From positions 14,081,181 through 14,145,180 of the forward strand of contig CAIIXF020000010.1 of assembly GCA_903813345.2 (NCBI GenBank): DNA of 64,000 nt. The letters are read 5' to 3'. The stretch is from Owenia fusiformis (Eukaryota; Annelida; Polychaeta; Sabellida; Oweniidae). Shown piece by piece: positions 45,614-55,513 of this stretch; position 1 is the first letter of the stretch; each line of letters opens with the position of its first letter. The translations under genes were made by a program, and so were the position numbers. A model generated the notes under the pieces. It saw only the letters and a program-made list of their open reading frames with translations. It did no database searches and was not told the DNA's origin.

Positions 45614-46224
45614 TCAATCAAAGTTCAGCAGTAAATCAACGTCTATATGGTCATCTATATCTCCCAGGTCGGCCCCTCCGAGCAGGTTCTCTATTTCTTC
45701 AGCAGTCAAGCCCAAAACAGGGTCTGCACTCCCGGCCTTCAGTCCCCGAACTTGAGGTTGGTCACCATTCGCAGCCTCACGCTCCTCTCGGGGATGCACG
45801 GCGGCTTGGAGCTGGGGCGTCGAGATCGACGCGGGATCGACCCCCAGCTCCTGCCCCGTGCCATCCCCCCGACCTCTGTCCTTTCTTTCTCCACCCGGGG
45901 ATGCACGGCGGCTTGGAGCCGGGGCGCCGAGATCGACGCGGGATCGACCCCCAGCTCCTGGCCCGTGCCATCCCCCTCGTCCTCTGCCCTCTTCCTCTTC
46001 CGTGAGGGCTCTTCCGTCCCCAGGTTGAGGTGCCTCCGCCGGTGGAAGGCGAGCTCCTCAACCTGGGCAGGGGTGAACATCTGTTGGCAGTCGCCCACCC
46101 CACAGGCTATAGTGTTATCATGGGCGTTCGCCCTGTGGAGTTGCCAGTCCCCCTGGCTCACAAACTGGGCAAGGCAGCGATAGGGCCGCCCGGGCACCCA
46201 TCCTCTGGGTGGGTCAGCTGACAT
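45614..46224 (-). pseudogene. Accessory gene of element A: zinc-finger/acidic-tail protein, probable transcriptional activator (frameshifted copy)
   Basis: From ATG 46224 the frame encodes YRCLAQFVSQGDWQLHRANA, a C2H2-like finger (C-x4-C-x14-H-x3-H in ACGVGDCQQMF...LAFHRRRH), a basic PSRKRKR nuclear-localisation stretch and 36-residue repeats (GTGQELGVDPASISAPRLQA). A one-base deletion near 45864-45870, relative to the copy at 57104-57397, shifts the frame. The acidic end continues in another frame to 45614 (EEIENLLGG, DIDDHIDVDLL). The ATG lies 10 bases after a 3' splice site (TTTTATTTTCTTTTAG), so it was probably translated from a spliced mRNA. The gene sits where errantiviruses and retroviruses place env or a transactivator. 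Its GC content is far above that of its neighbours. Its function is inferred from layout. Confidence 0.75.
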
Positions 46225-46590
46225 CTGGCAGACCTAAAAGAAAATAAAACTCTTACCTTCTCACCCTACTAGAAAGGTTTTTAGTATTTTTATACGAACC
46301 TCCCCTAGGATCTCAAGGTACTAGTTTTCTTTGATATTCAATTAATACATAAGTACTCGACAATATTGAACTAGAATGAACATCTTTTCATCCCTTTTTC
46401 AATCTATTCAAGTCTTTAAAAGTTAATCCTCTACGATCAAAAAAGGGCTAAAAGAAAGTTTATAAGGACGGGTACAAGCCATAAGCACAAGCTAAATCAC
46501 TTTAAATACAATCGTGAAAGTAATATAGGATAAATGTACATGATAAGAATATTAAGGCACTTGACTCGACTTATGAAATCTGAAGTGAGA
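46225..46590 (-). other. Spacer between pol and the accessory gene, with splice acceptor
   Basis: On the minus strand the last 40 bases read GAAGGTAAGAG, then TTTTATTTTCTTTTAG just before GTCTGCCAGATG. This is a good acceptor for a subgenomic accessory mRNA. The rest has no coding content. Confidence 0.55.
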
Positions 46591-49500
46591 CTACTCTATA
46601 ACATAATCAGTCAGCCATTCAGGTTTCTTTCGGGTCCTTTGCCCTCTAGAGTTTTCAATAATTTCGGGAGCATTCTCAAAATCTGAGGATTGGGAATTCT
46701 CAACAGGGGTTTCCGTCTCTTGATCTAGACTCTCATTAGTATTTTGTGAAATGAATGTTTTGAGGCGGTCGTGGTGAATGACTCTTGTATCTCTCTCATT
46801 AATTTTAATTAGATACCTTAAATCATCTATTCTCTCCGCCACCTCATAGGGTCCATGCCACTTTAGAGCAAACTTAGGAGTCTGGCCAACCTTCACAGCT
46901 GGTATATGGACCCAAACACGTGATCCCTTTTTGAATGACTTTAAATTTGCTTTGACATCATACCCTCTCTTCTGTCGGTCACTAGATAATTTGATATTGC
47001 CGCGAGCCGCCTCGTGAATATTGAGTAGAACTTCTTGTAATTTCTCACAGTATTTTGTATGACATGTGCTATCAAGTTCTCCCCTCTCAATTTCAGGAGG
47101 AAGCCCGAGCAACAGATCGGTGGAGGTCCGAACCTCCCTTCCGAACATCAGAAAATTTGGGCTGTAGCCAGTAGTAGCATGAACAGCACTGTTGTAAGCA
47201 GAAACAACAAAGGGGAGACATCGGTCCCAGTCCCTCTGATCAGATGCAACAATTTTAGACAACATAGCCTCCACAGTCCTGTTTGATCTTTCTACCATAC
47301 CATCAGACTGTGGATGATATGGAGTTGTTCTTGTCTTACTCATGCGGAACATTCCACATAATTCTTTAAATAGTTTTGATTCAAACTGGGCACCTTGATC
47401 GGAATGAATTTGAAGAGGTGACCCATAAATACAAATGAAATGATGCAGCAAAGCTTCTGCCACGGTGGCAGCTTCTTGATTAGGGACAGGAACCAATGCC
47501 AAGACCTTTGTGAAATAATCTTCAATTGATACCACATACTTGTTCCCCAACAGACTTTCTGGTAAAACCCCCAAAATATCAATGGCTATTCTCTCAAGAG
47601 GGGCACCCACATTGTATTGTTTCATTGGTGTTCGATGTTTCTTATTGGGTGGATTTCTCCTCTGACACAAAAGGCAACCCGCTACCCATCTAGCAAGGTC
47701 GGACTTGAAACCAACCCAATAGTATTTGGCCCTCAAACGATCAAGAGATTTATTGACCCCAAAATGCCCACTGTCAAGAGCCCCATGAGTCATTTCTAAA
47801 ATGGTTTGGCGCATGCCTTCAGGCACCACAATTTGCCAGCTAATGATCCCAGTGTCAGTATCTACCCATTTCCGATAAATAATTCCCTGTTCCAATTTGA
47901 ACCTGTCCCACTGAGACCAGTAATGTTTAAAGGTAGGTGATTTGTCTGATACGTCTGCCCAGTCAGGTCGGTTCCCCACCTTAAGCCAATTTTTGATTGT
48001 TAAAAGACATGGATCCTGAGCCAAGGCCTCTTCATACTCTTTGAGAGATATTCCCGGTGCCCAAGTGCACCCTGAAACAGGAAGATTCCTCAATTTGGGA
48101 GTATGAACAAGCTCTGGCTCTAAGTTTGAGTCAAAGATCACGTCAAAACTTCTAAGAAGCAAGTTAGCCTCAGGATCAGTCAAGGCTTCCTCCTTCCCAG
48201 GAACTCTACCCAGTTTCTCTTGTCTTTCGCAATATGCACAGTCAGTACAGGGACGTCTAGACATTCCGTCGGCGTTCAGATGTTTTGTACCAGGTCGATG
48301 TTCAATTTTGAAGTCATATTGCCCCAATAACTCTAACCACCGGGCAATCTGTCCTTCAGGATGTTTAAACCTCAACAACCAAGCCAAAGAGCCATGATCC
48401 GTTCTGACTTTGAAACGACTGCCGTAAAGGTAATGGTGAAACACTTTAACAGCCCTCACTATAGCCAACAATTCCAATCTAGTGACACAATAGTTACGCT
48501 CAGGTTTGGACAATGATTTGCTATAATGACTGACAACTTTCATTTCCCCATCAACTTCCTGTTGTAACACAGCACCAACCTGACAAGCAGAAGCATCAGT
48601 ATCCAAGATAAACTCTTTGGACTTATCTGGGTAAGCCAACAATGCAGAACTCAAATAAAGTCTCTTCAATTCCTCAAAGGCAAATTGACAATCCCCTGAC
48701 CAGACAAATGGAACACCTTTCTCAGTAAGTTTGAACAAGGGTCTAGCCAGTCCTGAAAAACCCGGAATGAACTTCCTATAATAAGAACAGTAGCCCACAA
48801 AGGACTGGATTTGTTTCACAGTACGAGGAACAGGCCAATTCACAATCCCCTCAGTTTTCTTTGGATCAATTTTTACTCCATCTTCAGACACAACATGACC
48901 CAAATAGGATACTTCTTTCTGAAACAACTTACATTTTTTCGGGGACAATTTCAACTCAGAACTTCTCAATTTTTTAAAGACTTGACCTAATTTTTCCAAA
49001 TGACTTTCAACGTCCTGACTGAATACAATTATATCATCGAGATAGACTAAACACATCTCCGGAGACAAACCAGCAAACACGCATTCCATAAGCCTCTGAA
49101 AAGTGGCTGGGGCATTAGCCAAACCGAACGCCATTACATTAAATTCATACAAACCACGTTTGGTGCAGAAAGCGGTCTTTTCAGCGTCAGCATCGTCCAT
49201 AGCTATCTGCCAAAACCCACTAGCCAAGTCAAGTACAGTGAAGTATTTAGAACCGCACAAAGAGTCCAAAGTATCGTCAATTCTCGGCAGCGGATACGCG
49301 TCTTTGATGGTGACGTCGTTAAGTTGTCTGAAATCTATACAGTACCTATAGCTACCATCCTTCTTTGGCACCATCACAACAGGTGAGGCCCAAGGACTTT
49401 TGGATGGCTTAACTATGTCATGTTCAATCATTTCGTCCAAAGCCTTGTCATATTCAGTCTGTTTAGACAAAGGCACACGTCTAACAGGTTGTTTGATGGG

Positions 49501-49833
49501 TCGGGGATTTCCGGTGTCAATTTTATGCTTTATGACTTCTGTCTTTCCTAAATCAAATTTGGATTTTGCAAAAACATCTTGATTTTGCAACAGAAAATAC
49601 TTAACTCTAGTACGGTCACAGTCGGACAAGTTTTCTGTCGAATTGTCAATCAGATGTCTTAAATGGTTGGGTATATCTTCGTCCGTCTTTTCGGGAGATT
49701 GGTATTCAATGTCACCAGCTGCAATGTTATTTCCAGGCACTAATTTAGGCCTTACTACAACATCGTCATGAGAGCATAGGGCGTGCCCTGGACAATCATT
49801 CATCCTATCCGTGTAGGGCTGAACGAGGTGCAC
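46591..49833 (-). CDS. pol: Pol: reverse transcriptase, RNase H and integrase
   Basis: The 1,080-codon open segment encodes RT (LDLASGFWQI near 202; active site YLDD at 264-267; FGLANAPATFQ), RNase H (D411/D413 in LDTDAS, E454, D479 in RTDHGS) and integrase. The integrase has the HHCC finger H683, H690, C720, C723, the catalytic triad D752, D812 (HSDQG) and E848 (DGMVERSNR), and a C-terminal GPY module (HGPYEV at 993). All catalytic residues are present. The first Met is not the natural start. The frame is continuous with pro upstream apart from a single TGA at 49947-49945, 37 codons earlier, so pro and pol form one polyprotein interrupted by that codon. Confidence 0.94.
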   Translation of the reverse strand: MHLVQPYTDRMNDCPGHALCSHDDVVVRPKLVPGNNIAAGDIEYQSPEKTDEDIPNHLRHLIDNSTENLSDCDRTRVKYFLLQNQDVFAKSKFDLGKTEVIKHKIDTGNPRPIKQPVRRVPLSKQTEYDKALDEMIEHDIVKPSKSPWASPVVMVPKKDGSYRYCIDFRQLNDVTIKDAYPLPRIDDTLDSLCGSKYFTVLDLASGFWQIAMDDADAEKTAFCTKRGLYEFNVMAFGLANAPATFQRLMECVFAGLSPEMCLVYLDDIIVFSQDVESHLEKLGQVFKKLRSSELKLSPKKCKLFQKEVSYLGHVVSEDGVKIDPKKTEGIVNWPVPRTVKQIQSFVGYCSYYRKFIPGFSGLARPLFKLTEKGVPFVWSGDCQFAFEELKRLYLSSALLAYPDKSKEFILDTDASACQVGAVLQQEVDGEMKVVSHYSKSLSKPERNYCVTRLELLAIVRAVKVFHHYLYGSRFKVRTDHGSLAWLLRFKHPEGQIARWLELLGQYDFKIEHRPGTKHLNADGMSRRPCTDCAYCERQEKLGRVPGKEEALTDPEANLLLRSFDVIFDSNLEPELVHTPKLRNLPVSGCTWAPGISLKEYEEALAQDPCLLTIKNWLKVGNRPDWADVSDKSPTFKHYWSQWDRFKLEQGIIYRKWVDTDTGIISWQIVVPEGMRQTILEMTHGALDSGHFGVNKSLDRLRAKYYWVGFKSDLARWVAGCLLCQRRNPPNKKHRTPMKQYNVGAPLERIAIDILGVLPESLLGNKYVVSIEDYFTKVLALVPVPNQEAATVAEALLHHFICIYGSPLQIHSDQGAQFESKLFKELCGMFRMSKTRTTPYHPQSDGMVERSNRTVEAMLSKIVASDQRDWDRCLPFVVSAYNSAVHATTGYSPNFLMFGREVRTSTDLLLGLPPEIERGELDSTCHTKYCEKLQEVLLNIHEAARGNIKLSSDRQKRGYDVKANLKSFKKGSRVWVHIPAVKVGQTPKFALKWHGPYEVAERIDDLRYLIKINERDTRVIHHDRLKTFISQNTNESLDQETETPVENSQSSDFENAPEIIENSRGQRTRKKPEWLTDYVIE

Positions 49834-49944
49834 GTTAGGCGCGTCATCTAAGGACTTTTCAGCTTCACTTTTCAGCGCCTCGCCAGCTACAGCAGTGCAG
49901 GGGGTCAGACCTAAACGTTTTCTCGGATCCCCAGTTAGGAACGC

Positions 49945-50928
49945 TCAAAAGCATAGAGGATGTTCAGTCTCTGAATGACCGTCATCATAGCGTCGAGACT
50001 CCTCCGGCTCGTCGCCACTGTCGCGAGGTAAAAGGTCAGGTCGTAGTCTAGCAAGTTTGCCCTTCACCACCTGAGTAACATTTTCCATTGATTTACCAAC
50101 CTCCCCAAAAGCACCACCTTCAACATCAACTTTTTCCCCACAAGAAGCAACGAGATTCCCCACATCGAATATTGGTTCCCCAGTTGCTACTGCAGTATTC
50201 TTGTAAAGGAACAAGGGTTCTAAACTAAGATTAGCCAATCTAATTGGAATGAAAGGTTGACTAGGGTCAACAAGGGATTTGGCAACAATCAGGGGAGGAA
50301 ATTTTTCTCTATCTGCCAAATTCCCATTCATTTCAATTAACAGTAGTGTATCACCCAAGTGTTGACATTGTGCTTTTCCGGGAACAATCATTTCTGTCAT
50401 GGGAGGCACTCTGACAGTATCCTGCATTAAAATTCGGCACTTGATAGACAAATCAGTCTCTAATATACAATCAAAATCTTTGCCATGCATAGTCAACAGT
50501 GCATCCCCGACATTAAGGATTGCCTTTTGATTCTTTAAAAAATCATAGCCTAACACAGCTGGAGTGGTTATGTCGGCCACTAATAATGTTTGAACCACCC
50601 GTATACCCTGACCTAAATAAAATCCACATTCAATTCTACCATGACACTTTACTTTGTTACCATTTGCCACGGATATATTCAAATTGCTTGTTTTACATTG
50701 TTCAAACACTCCTAATAATTTGCTAGTTTCAGTCGACAATATGCTCACATTTGCACCGGTATCGATTAATGCAGGAACAGTAATTTCCCCAAAGTTCAAT
50801 TGCAAATATAAGCCATTGTAACGACTATCGGTCAAATGATTAAATATATAGGGTCTTTTGGAATCATTAGTCGAAGTCTGACCCTGCGACTCGACTAATG
50901 GCCGTTTCCCGAAACGTTTTAAATCTGC
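49945..50928 (-). CDS. pro: Pro: retropepsin-type aspartic protease domain
   Basis: The frame opens at 50928, right after an in-frame TAA, and is in the -1 frame relative to the end of gag. It encodes ALIDTGANVSIL, the catalytic Asp-Thr-Gly-Ala loop, and later AVLGYDFLKN, the second conserved retropepsin element. It overlaps gag by about ten bases, so Gag-Pro fusion would need a -1 shift in 50928-50919 or reinitiation. It ends at TGA 49947-49945, in frame with pol. Confidence 0.85.
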   Translation of the reverse strand, partial: ADLKRFGKRPLVESQGQTSTNDSKRPYIFNHLTDSRYNGLYLQLNFGEITVPALIDTGANVSILSTETSKLLGVFEQCKTSNLNISVANGNKVKCHGRIECGFYLGQGIRVVQTLLVADITTPAVLGYDFLKNQKAILNVGDALLTMHGKDFDCILETDLSIKCRILMQDTVRVPPMTEMIVPGKAQCQHLGDTLLLIEMNGNLADREKFPPLIVAKSLVDPSQPFIPIRLANLSLEPLFLYKNTAVATGEPIFDVGNLVASCGEKVDVEGGAFGEVGKSMENVTQVVKGKLARLRPDLLPRDSGDEPEESRRYDDGHSETEHPLCF

Positions 50929-52937
50929 TTACGAGGACATTCGGGAAAATAATGATCTGAACTTCCACATATCCAACAACAACGAGCGCCACCTTTAGAA
51001 TTGGGATGTTTCTTTGGGCAATGCATAGTTAGATGCTCCTGCGATTTACAGATCCCACAGGGACGAGGTTTTAGATATCCGCGGTTACGTTCACTAAGAG
51101 ATTTTTCCAAAGTTTGGAGTCGAGATTCCATCTCGGAGAATATCATCTTATTAACGGCAAGGTTAGTTTCAACCAATAAAGTGGAATTATCATCACGCCC
51201 AATATTCGGAGTCAACCACTTCGCTCGCCCTCTTTTAAAAGATTCATATTTTAAAGCACTTGTCAATGCTTCGTTAAGAGTTTTCGGACTGGTGGATTGG
51301 ACATGCCATTCCATTGCACTATCATTGAGTGCGTCAATAAAAGAGGTCATTGCGAAATATTCAATGGTTTCTCGAGGGATATTTTTGAATGCTTCCCTCG
51401 ATAAGCGCCTAACATCCTGTGCTAATTCTTCGAGCGATTCTTTGTGGCCGCGCAATTTGTTTTTCAATTTTGCCCTCGAAGTTTCATTTTGCTCCGGAGG
51501 CTCAAAACGATACCTAAGGGCACCTACAAGCAATTGATAATCAAAACGGTCTTCTAAACTTAAATCGGCTAAAATGGCCAAAGCAGTGCCCTCCAAATGA
51601 CCCACAAGTTGTAAAGCCTTTGCCCGGTTATCCCATCCATTCTCATACGCAATGGTTTCAAACTGAGCCAAGTAATTAGTTAGGCTAGTCTTCCCATCAT
51701 ACTTACCACATTTCGGAAGTTTGTTACCAAACACACTGGCTGGGAGAGATATATTCTGTCCCACTCCAGCGACATTACTAATGGGGCTGGGTGCCCTACG
51801 ACGATCATTGTCATCATAGCGATCACGCCCCGAACGGTGGGCACTAAAAGTATGATCGTTAGTCCGTCCTCACGAAAAATTATTGCTACCCGAGCTATCA
51901 ATTCCATCGGAATAGCCTGAATCATTATATCTATTAGAACCGGACTCAAAAACACCCTCACTTTTCCCCTGGTAACCCGATACATCGCGGTTAGTGATAT
52001 TAATTGATGGGTCAACAAAGTCACTATCCTCAAGGTCCTTTCCATAATTACCACTGCAAGGGGTGTTAGGGGGCACCCTCAACCCATGTCCACCCATTCC
52101 ACTTCCGGTGGAGTTGGACCCATTTGCCCTTGCTATACTACTCTGGTGAAATACGGAATCTGAAAATTGTACATGATTTTTGGATAACCCAACCCCCTGA
52201 TTAAAGATGGGCTTCCGTGTAACGTTAGATGATAATTCTGGCTCTGCAATATGTCCACCAGACTTAGGAATACTAATTTGAGACGATAACAAAGGCCTCT
52301 TATTAATCGCCCCAATTCCCACATGATGGTTCTCCGTGCGCGATGGCATAGGCGTAGATACGCGGTTTACAGGATTTTTCACAGGCATTGTCATTGATGT
52401 CCGAGCGGGCGTGGATGTACGCCTATTCAGGTCATCATTAAATAATTTTGCTGCCTGATCATTATCAGAGAAAATGGTAAATTCCTCCTGCCTTTGCAAC
52501 GGGGGAGGAAGATGCCATTTTCCAAAGGGAGCAGAACGGGAACGGTTACCCTGTGCACGAGCACCGTTATCGCTACCGCTAGCCTTTTGAGTTTCTTCCG
52601 CGTCATCCGGATCAGTTTTAACGTCTGGCATTATATTTTCCTTATCGAGCAAATAAGATTTATCATCAACATTCAATTCCGTTTTCACAATAGTGGGCCT
52701 AGGGTTTATGCGTTCCCCCGTATCCCCCTCACTAGTGGTTGTCGTGACCTTGTCCCAGGACAGAGTGGTATCGTCTGGGGGGCCTGTTTCTCTTAATGGG
52801 TGCAGCCCGCCAAATTCCACCTCCCCGTCCCGGTAATTCAAAATGGTTACAGACTCCTCGACATCCTGTCGAGAAGGCTGGGTAACAATTCCATCCCCCA
52901 CAGCTGACGGTGAGCTATCCTCGAGATGTTGTTCCAT
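50919..52937 (-). pseudogene. gag: Gag: capsid/nucleocapsid polyprotein with one in-frame TGA
   Basis: A single reading frame of 672 codons plus stop runs from ATG 52937 to TAA 50919, broken by TGA at 51872-51870. The N-terminal half is Ser/Asn-rich and low in complexity. The C-terminal half has a retroviral-capsid-like fold region (KLPKCGKYDGKTSLTNYLAQ, FAMTSFIDAL) and two CCHC zinc knuckles, CGICKSQEHLTMHC and CWICGSSDHYFPEC. The TGA follows TCG, so a CpG transition from CGA would explain it. The codon may instead be read through, but the simplest view is a dead or trans-complemented copy. Confidence 0.88.
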
Positions 52938-53771
52938 TATTAAATATTAGTCACGTGATCACTTATTGTCTTTAAGATCAATTACACCGCACTCAGCAAG
53001 ATAAAAATTTGAACTAATTCACCAAACTATTTGTACAACAAAGCAAGCAAGCAAATCACTTAATAATCTTAATTAAGATCGTTAAAATTTAATTGGTAAA
53101 TCCAACCCAATTTAAGTGAATGATTTATAAAAATTAAAAAGATTTCAACTCCCCTTTTATTGTTATTCAAAGCTATTATCTGAAAACACACTAAAATCTC
53201 AATGGTAAAGAATCTTGTGGTCGGGGTACTATAATACCAAAAGGTAATAAATTACGGCCAAATCAGCAAGTGTTCAAGATCAAAGGTCGACTTAACCTTA
53301 CGCTGGGAGTAAAATGAGTCACTATTGAATAAAATTTCAATCCCAGAACAGAATAAAGTATGGAAATGTTCAAATAAAAATTGTTTTATATTAATTATTC
53401 CTACTGCTAACTTAGCTCAAAATCAAAATATTCTTTAAAAGTCTTTAATTAATTGTTCAGAAGTAGGAGTGTAATAAACTATGTACACAATTGAACGAGG
53501 TTTAAATTTCAAATTCCCGATAACATGAGACAGTGTGTATATATTCCTGCACAACTGTACAGATATAGCAACTTAAATAACTTATAACCAAAAACAATGT
53601 CAAATGTACGTGAAATATATCAGCGATCTCTGATTAATAAACGGTTAAGCGAGAGATTTACAAGCACATTCACCACCACCACGATTAGTGTAAATTAAAC
53701 TAAAATCCAAGCAAAAGTAATTTAAATGAAAAAGTATGAGAGGGTTCCTTAAAAGAAGTGTTTAAGAATAT
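52938..53771 (-). other. 5' leader of element A
   Basis: These 834 bases between the primer-binding site and the gag ATG are AT-rich and lack a long frame. A splice donor for the accessory mRNA is expected here; GGTGAGATATTC, just after the primer site, is a candidate. Confidence 0.55.
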
Positions 53772-53790
53772 CTCACCAGAGCTGCCACCA
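53772..53790 (-). promoter_or_regulatory. Primer-binding site of element A
   Basis: On the minus strand TGGTGGCAGCTCTGGTGAG begins one base after the LTR end (TTTATA). The TGG start matches the CCA end of a tRNA. Sites next to LTR C (TGGTGGCAGCTTGGTGAG) and LTR B' (TGGTGGCAGTGGTGGG) share the first nine bases. I did not assign the tRNA. Confidence 0.75.
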
Positions 53791-53791
53791 T

Positions 53792-55513
53792 TATAAAATA
53801 CCATCCAATAACCCGGAAGTGAATTATAGAAATATAGGTAGCGTGAGCCAGAACAAAGGGAAATTGGACTAGTACTTCATAAGAAATTACTAATGAGGTA
53901 AGTGATGAATCGGTGTCGGGAATATGATAGAATGATAGGTCTAGTGTAAAAGGGTGAAGTTACAAGGTGAAATATAAACCTACACAAATACAACACAGCA
54001 AGCTAAAAAGAATAAGGGATTAGGTACTTTAAATATCACCACACCAACTACCAACTAATAGTAAATCACACAAGAAATATATTCATTCAATAAAGTCTAT
54101 TCTATTATACTTGCGTTTCATGTCACAACTGAAATATATATGTACAATGCGAATAAATAGTATTTAAATTATATAGATTATAATTTACATAAATGCTTAG
54201 TGTCTTTAAATCTATTAGGATGAAATTAATCTCAATAACGCTGAAATCTGCAGTCTGATAAAATGTCTTCAAAATTATGACCGGGATACTACTTCAAATC
54301 AGAAGAGAATTGCCAACAACGATCTTGTAATAAAGTTGAATTTTATGCCCTCTATAAATTCAGTCGGGAACTAAAAACATGAAAAGTGACGTCAGATATG
54401 CGTTAAAAGCCCGAACGAGATTTTGATAAATGGGAAAGAGCTGTGAACTTTCAACCGTCAAAGACTAAGGGTGTTATTTTAAACACCAGAGGTGCGAACT
54501 CGATGGAATGTGCCCGTAAGGACTTCTTTCAATTACAATCAAGTTCAAGTTCAAGTTAAAAGCTGTCTAGGATACAATAATCCACAAAGATGCTCAAGTT
54601 TCAATGAATGAATCTAGACTTCAAAAGTGACGTATGTGATCACGTGACTAAGTCGTCTGCTTTAAGTTATGATTTAATTTGACCAATAATTCCCTTAATT
54701 GATAACTCGAATCTCTATTCTGTACTATCTTGAACCTTCCCAGCATATGGGCTTATCGGGACAAACTCCCAATCTTGTTCAACTGTTACAGACTGCAGAT
54801 AACACCGTTAGGAAATACGTGCGGGAAAAATGAAAGTTTTGAAATGTTTTCTCAAAGTTCAATTATCGATCAATATTACTGTCTTAAATCTCTTCACTCC
54901 CTAATGGAATGCTATAGATTTCTATACAGTACTGAAAATCAACTAACCCAAACGCCAACACCCCGTTTTCCGTCAAAGATCACGTTCATAGCTCAACCGA
55001 TCAAATCTAAGGATACTGTGCTGTCAGGCTGTAGCGAGTATTTTCCGAATCTTAGGTTCAGCAGTGCAGGAATTGTTACATTGTATCTGCGAAAGACACT
55101 TGTTTATATAGCAACAGATGGACATACGCAATCTTGGAGACGACGTAGGTAAAAATATATGTAATGTTGCTAAAAATGGGATATTACCAAGGTTTTTAGA
55201 ACTATGTAGGGTAGAAAAAAGGGCAGAAAGAGCAGCTTATTGGACAAGAATTATGAGGTAGGGACTGAGAAAATGATGTCACTTTGAAAAGTGACGCAAA
55301 GTTGAGACTGCAAATTCAGCGTTTTACAATGATAAATAGGTTTTTTCTATAAATATACTGGCTCTGATACGATGGTCCAGGTCTACGTATTGCAATAATA
55401 TGATCATGTTAAAGGGACATGATATGGTTAAATACTGATTATAGATATTAAAGGGGCACACACTGATTAAATATATTATAATAAAATAGCTATATACAGG
55501 GTGGGTCTCTACA
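53792..55513 (-). repeat. 5' LTR of element A (1,722 bp)
   Basis: It is the partner of 43717-45443 with under 1 percent divergence. It ends at CTCTACA, followed by the CAAG target duplication and the remainder of LTR C. Confidence 0.92.

Larger units (their letters stand above)
43717..55513 (-). mobile_element. Full-length Ty3/gypsy LTR retrotransposon (element A), 11.8 kb
   Basis: Reading leftward on the minus strand: 5' LTR 55513-53792, primer-binding site, leader, gag, pro, pol (RT-RNase H-integrase), accessory gene, polypurine tract and 3' LTR 45443-43717. Target duplication CAAG lies at 43713-43716 and 55514-55517. The LTRs differ at about ten sites plus a 6-bp deletion in 1.72 kb (under 1 percent), so insertion was recent. 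Domain order RT-RH-IN and the GPY motif place it in Metaviridae. Two in-frame TGA codons and one frameshift interrupt its genes. Confidence 0.93.

Noticed and set aside
45647-46183. 178-codon plus-strand open frame
   Set aside because: It is the antisense of the GC-rich accessory gene; the lack of stops follows from base composition.
46591-49833. Idea that element A is a retrovirus with an env gene
   Set aside because: The ORF after pol encodes a zinc finger and acidic tail with no signal peptide, transmembrane helix or glycosylation pattern of an envelope.
51001-51537. 178-codon plus-strand frame opposite gag
   Set aside because: It is antisense to the gag capsid/zinc-knuckle region, whose minus-strand motifs are clear.
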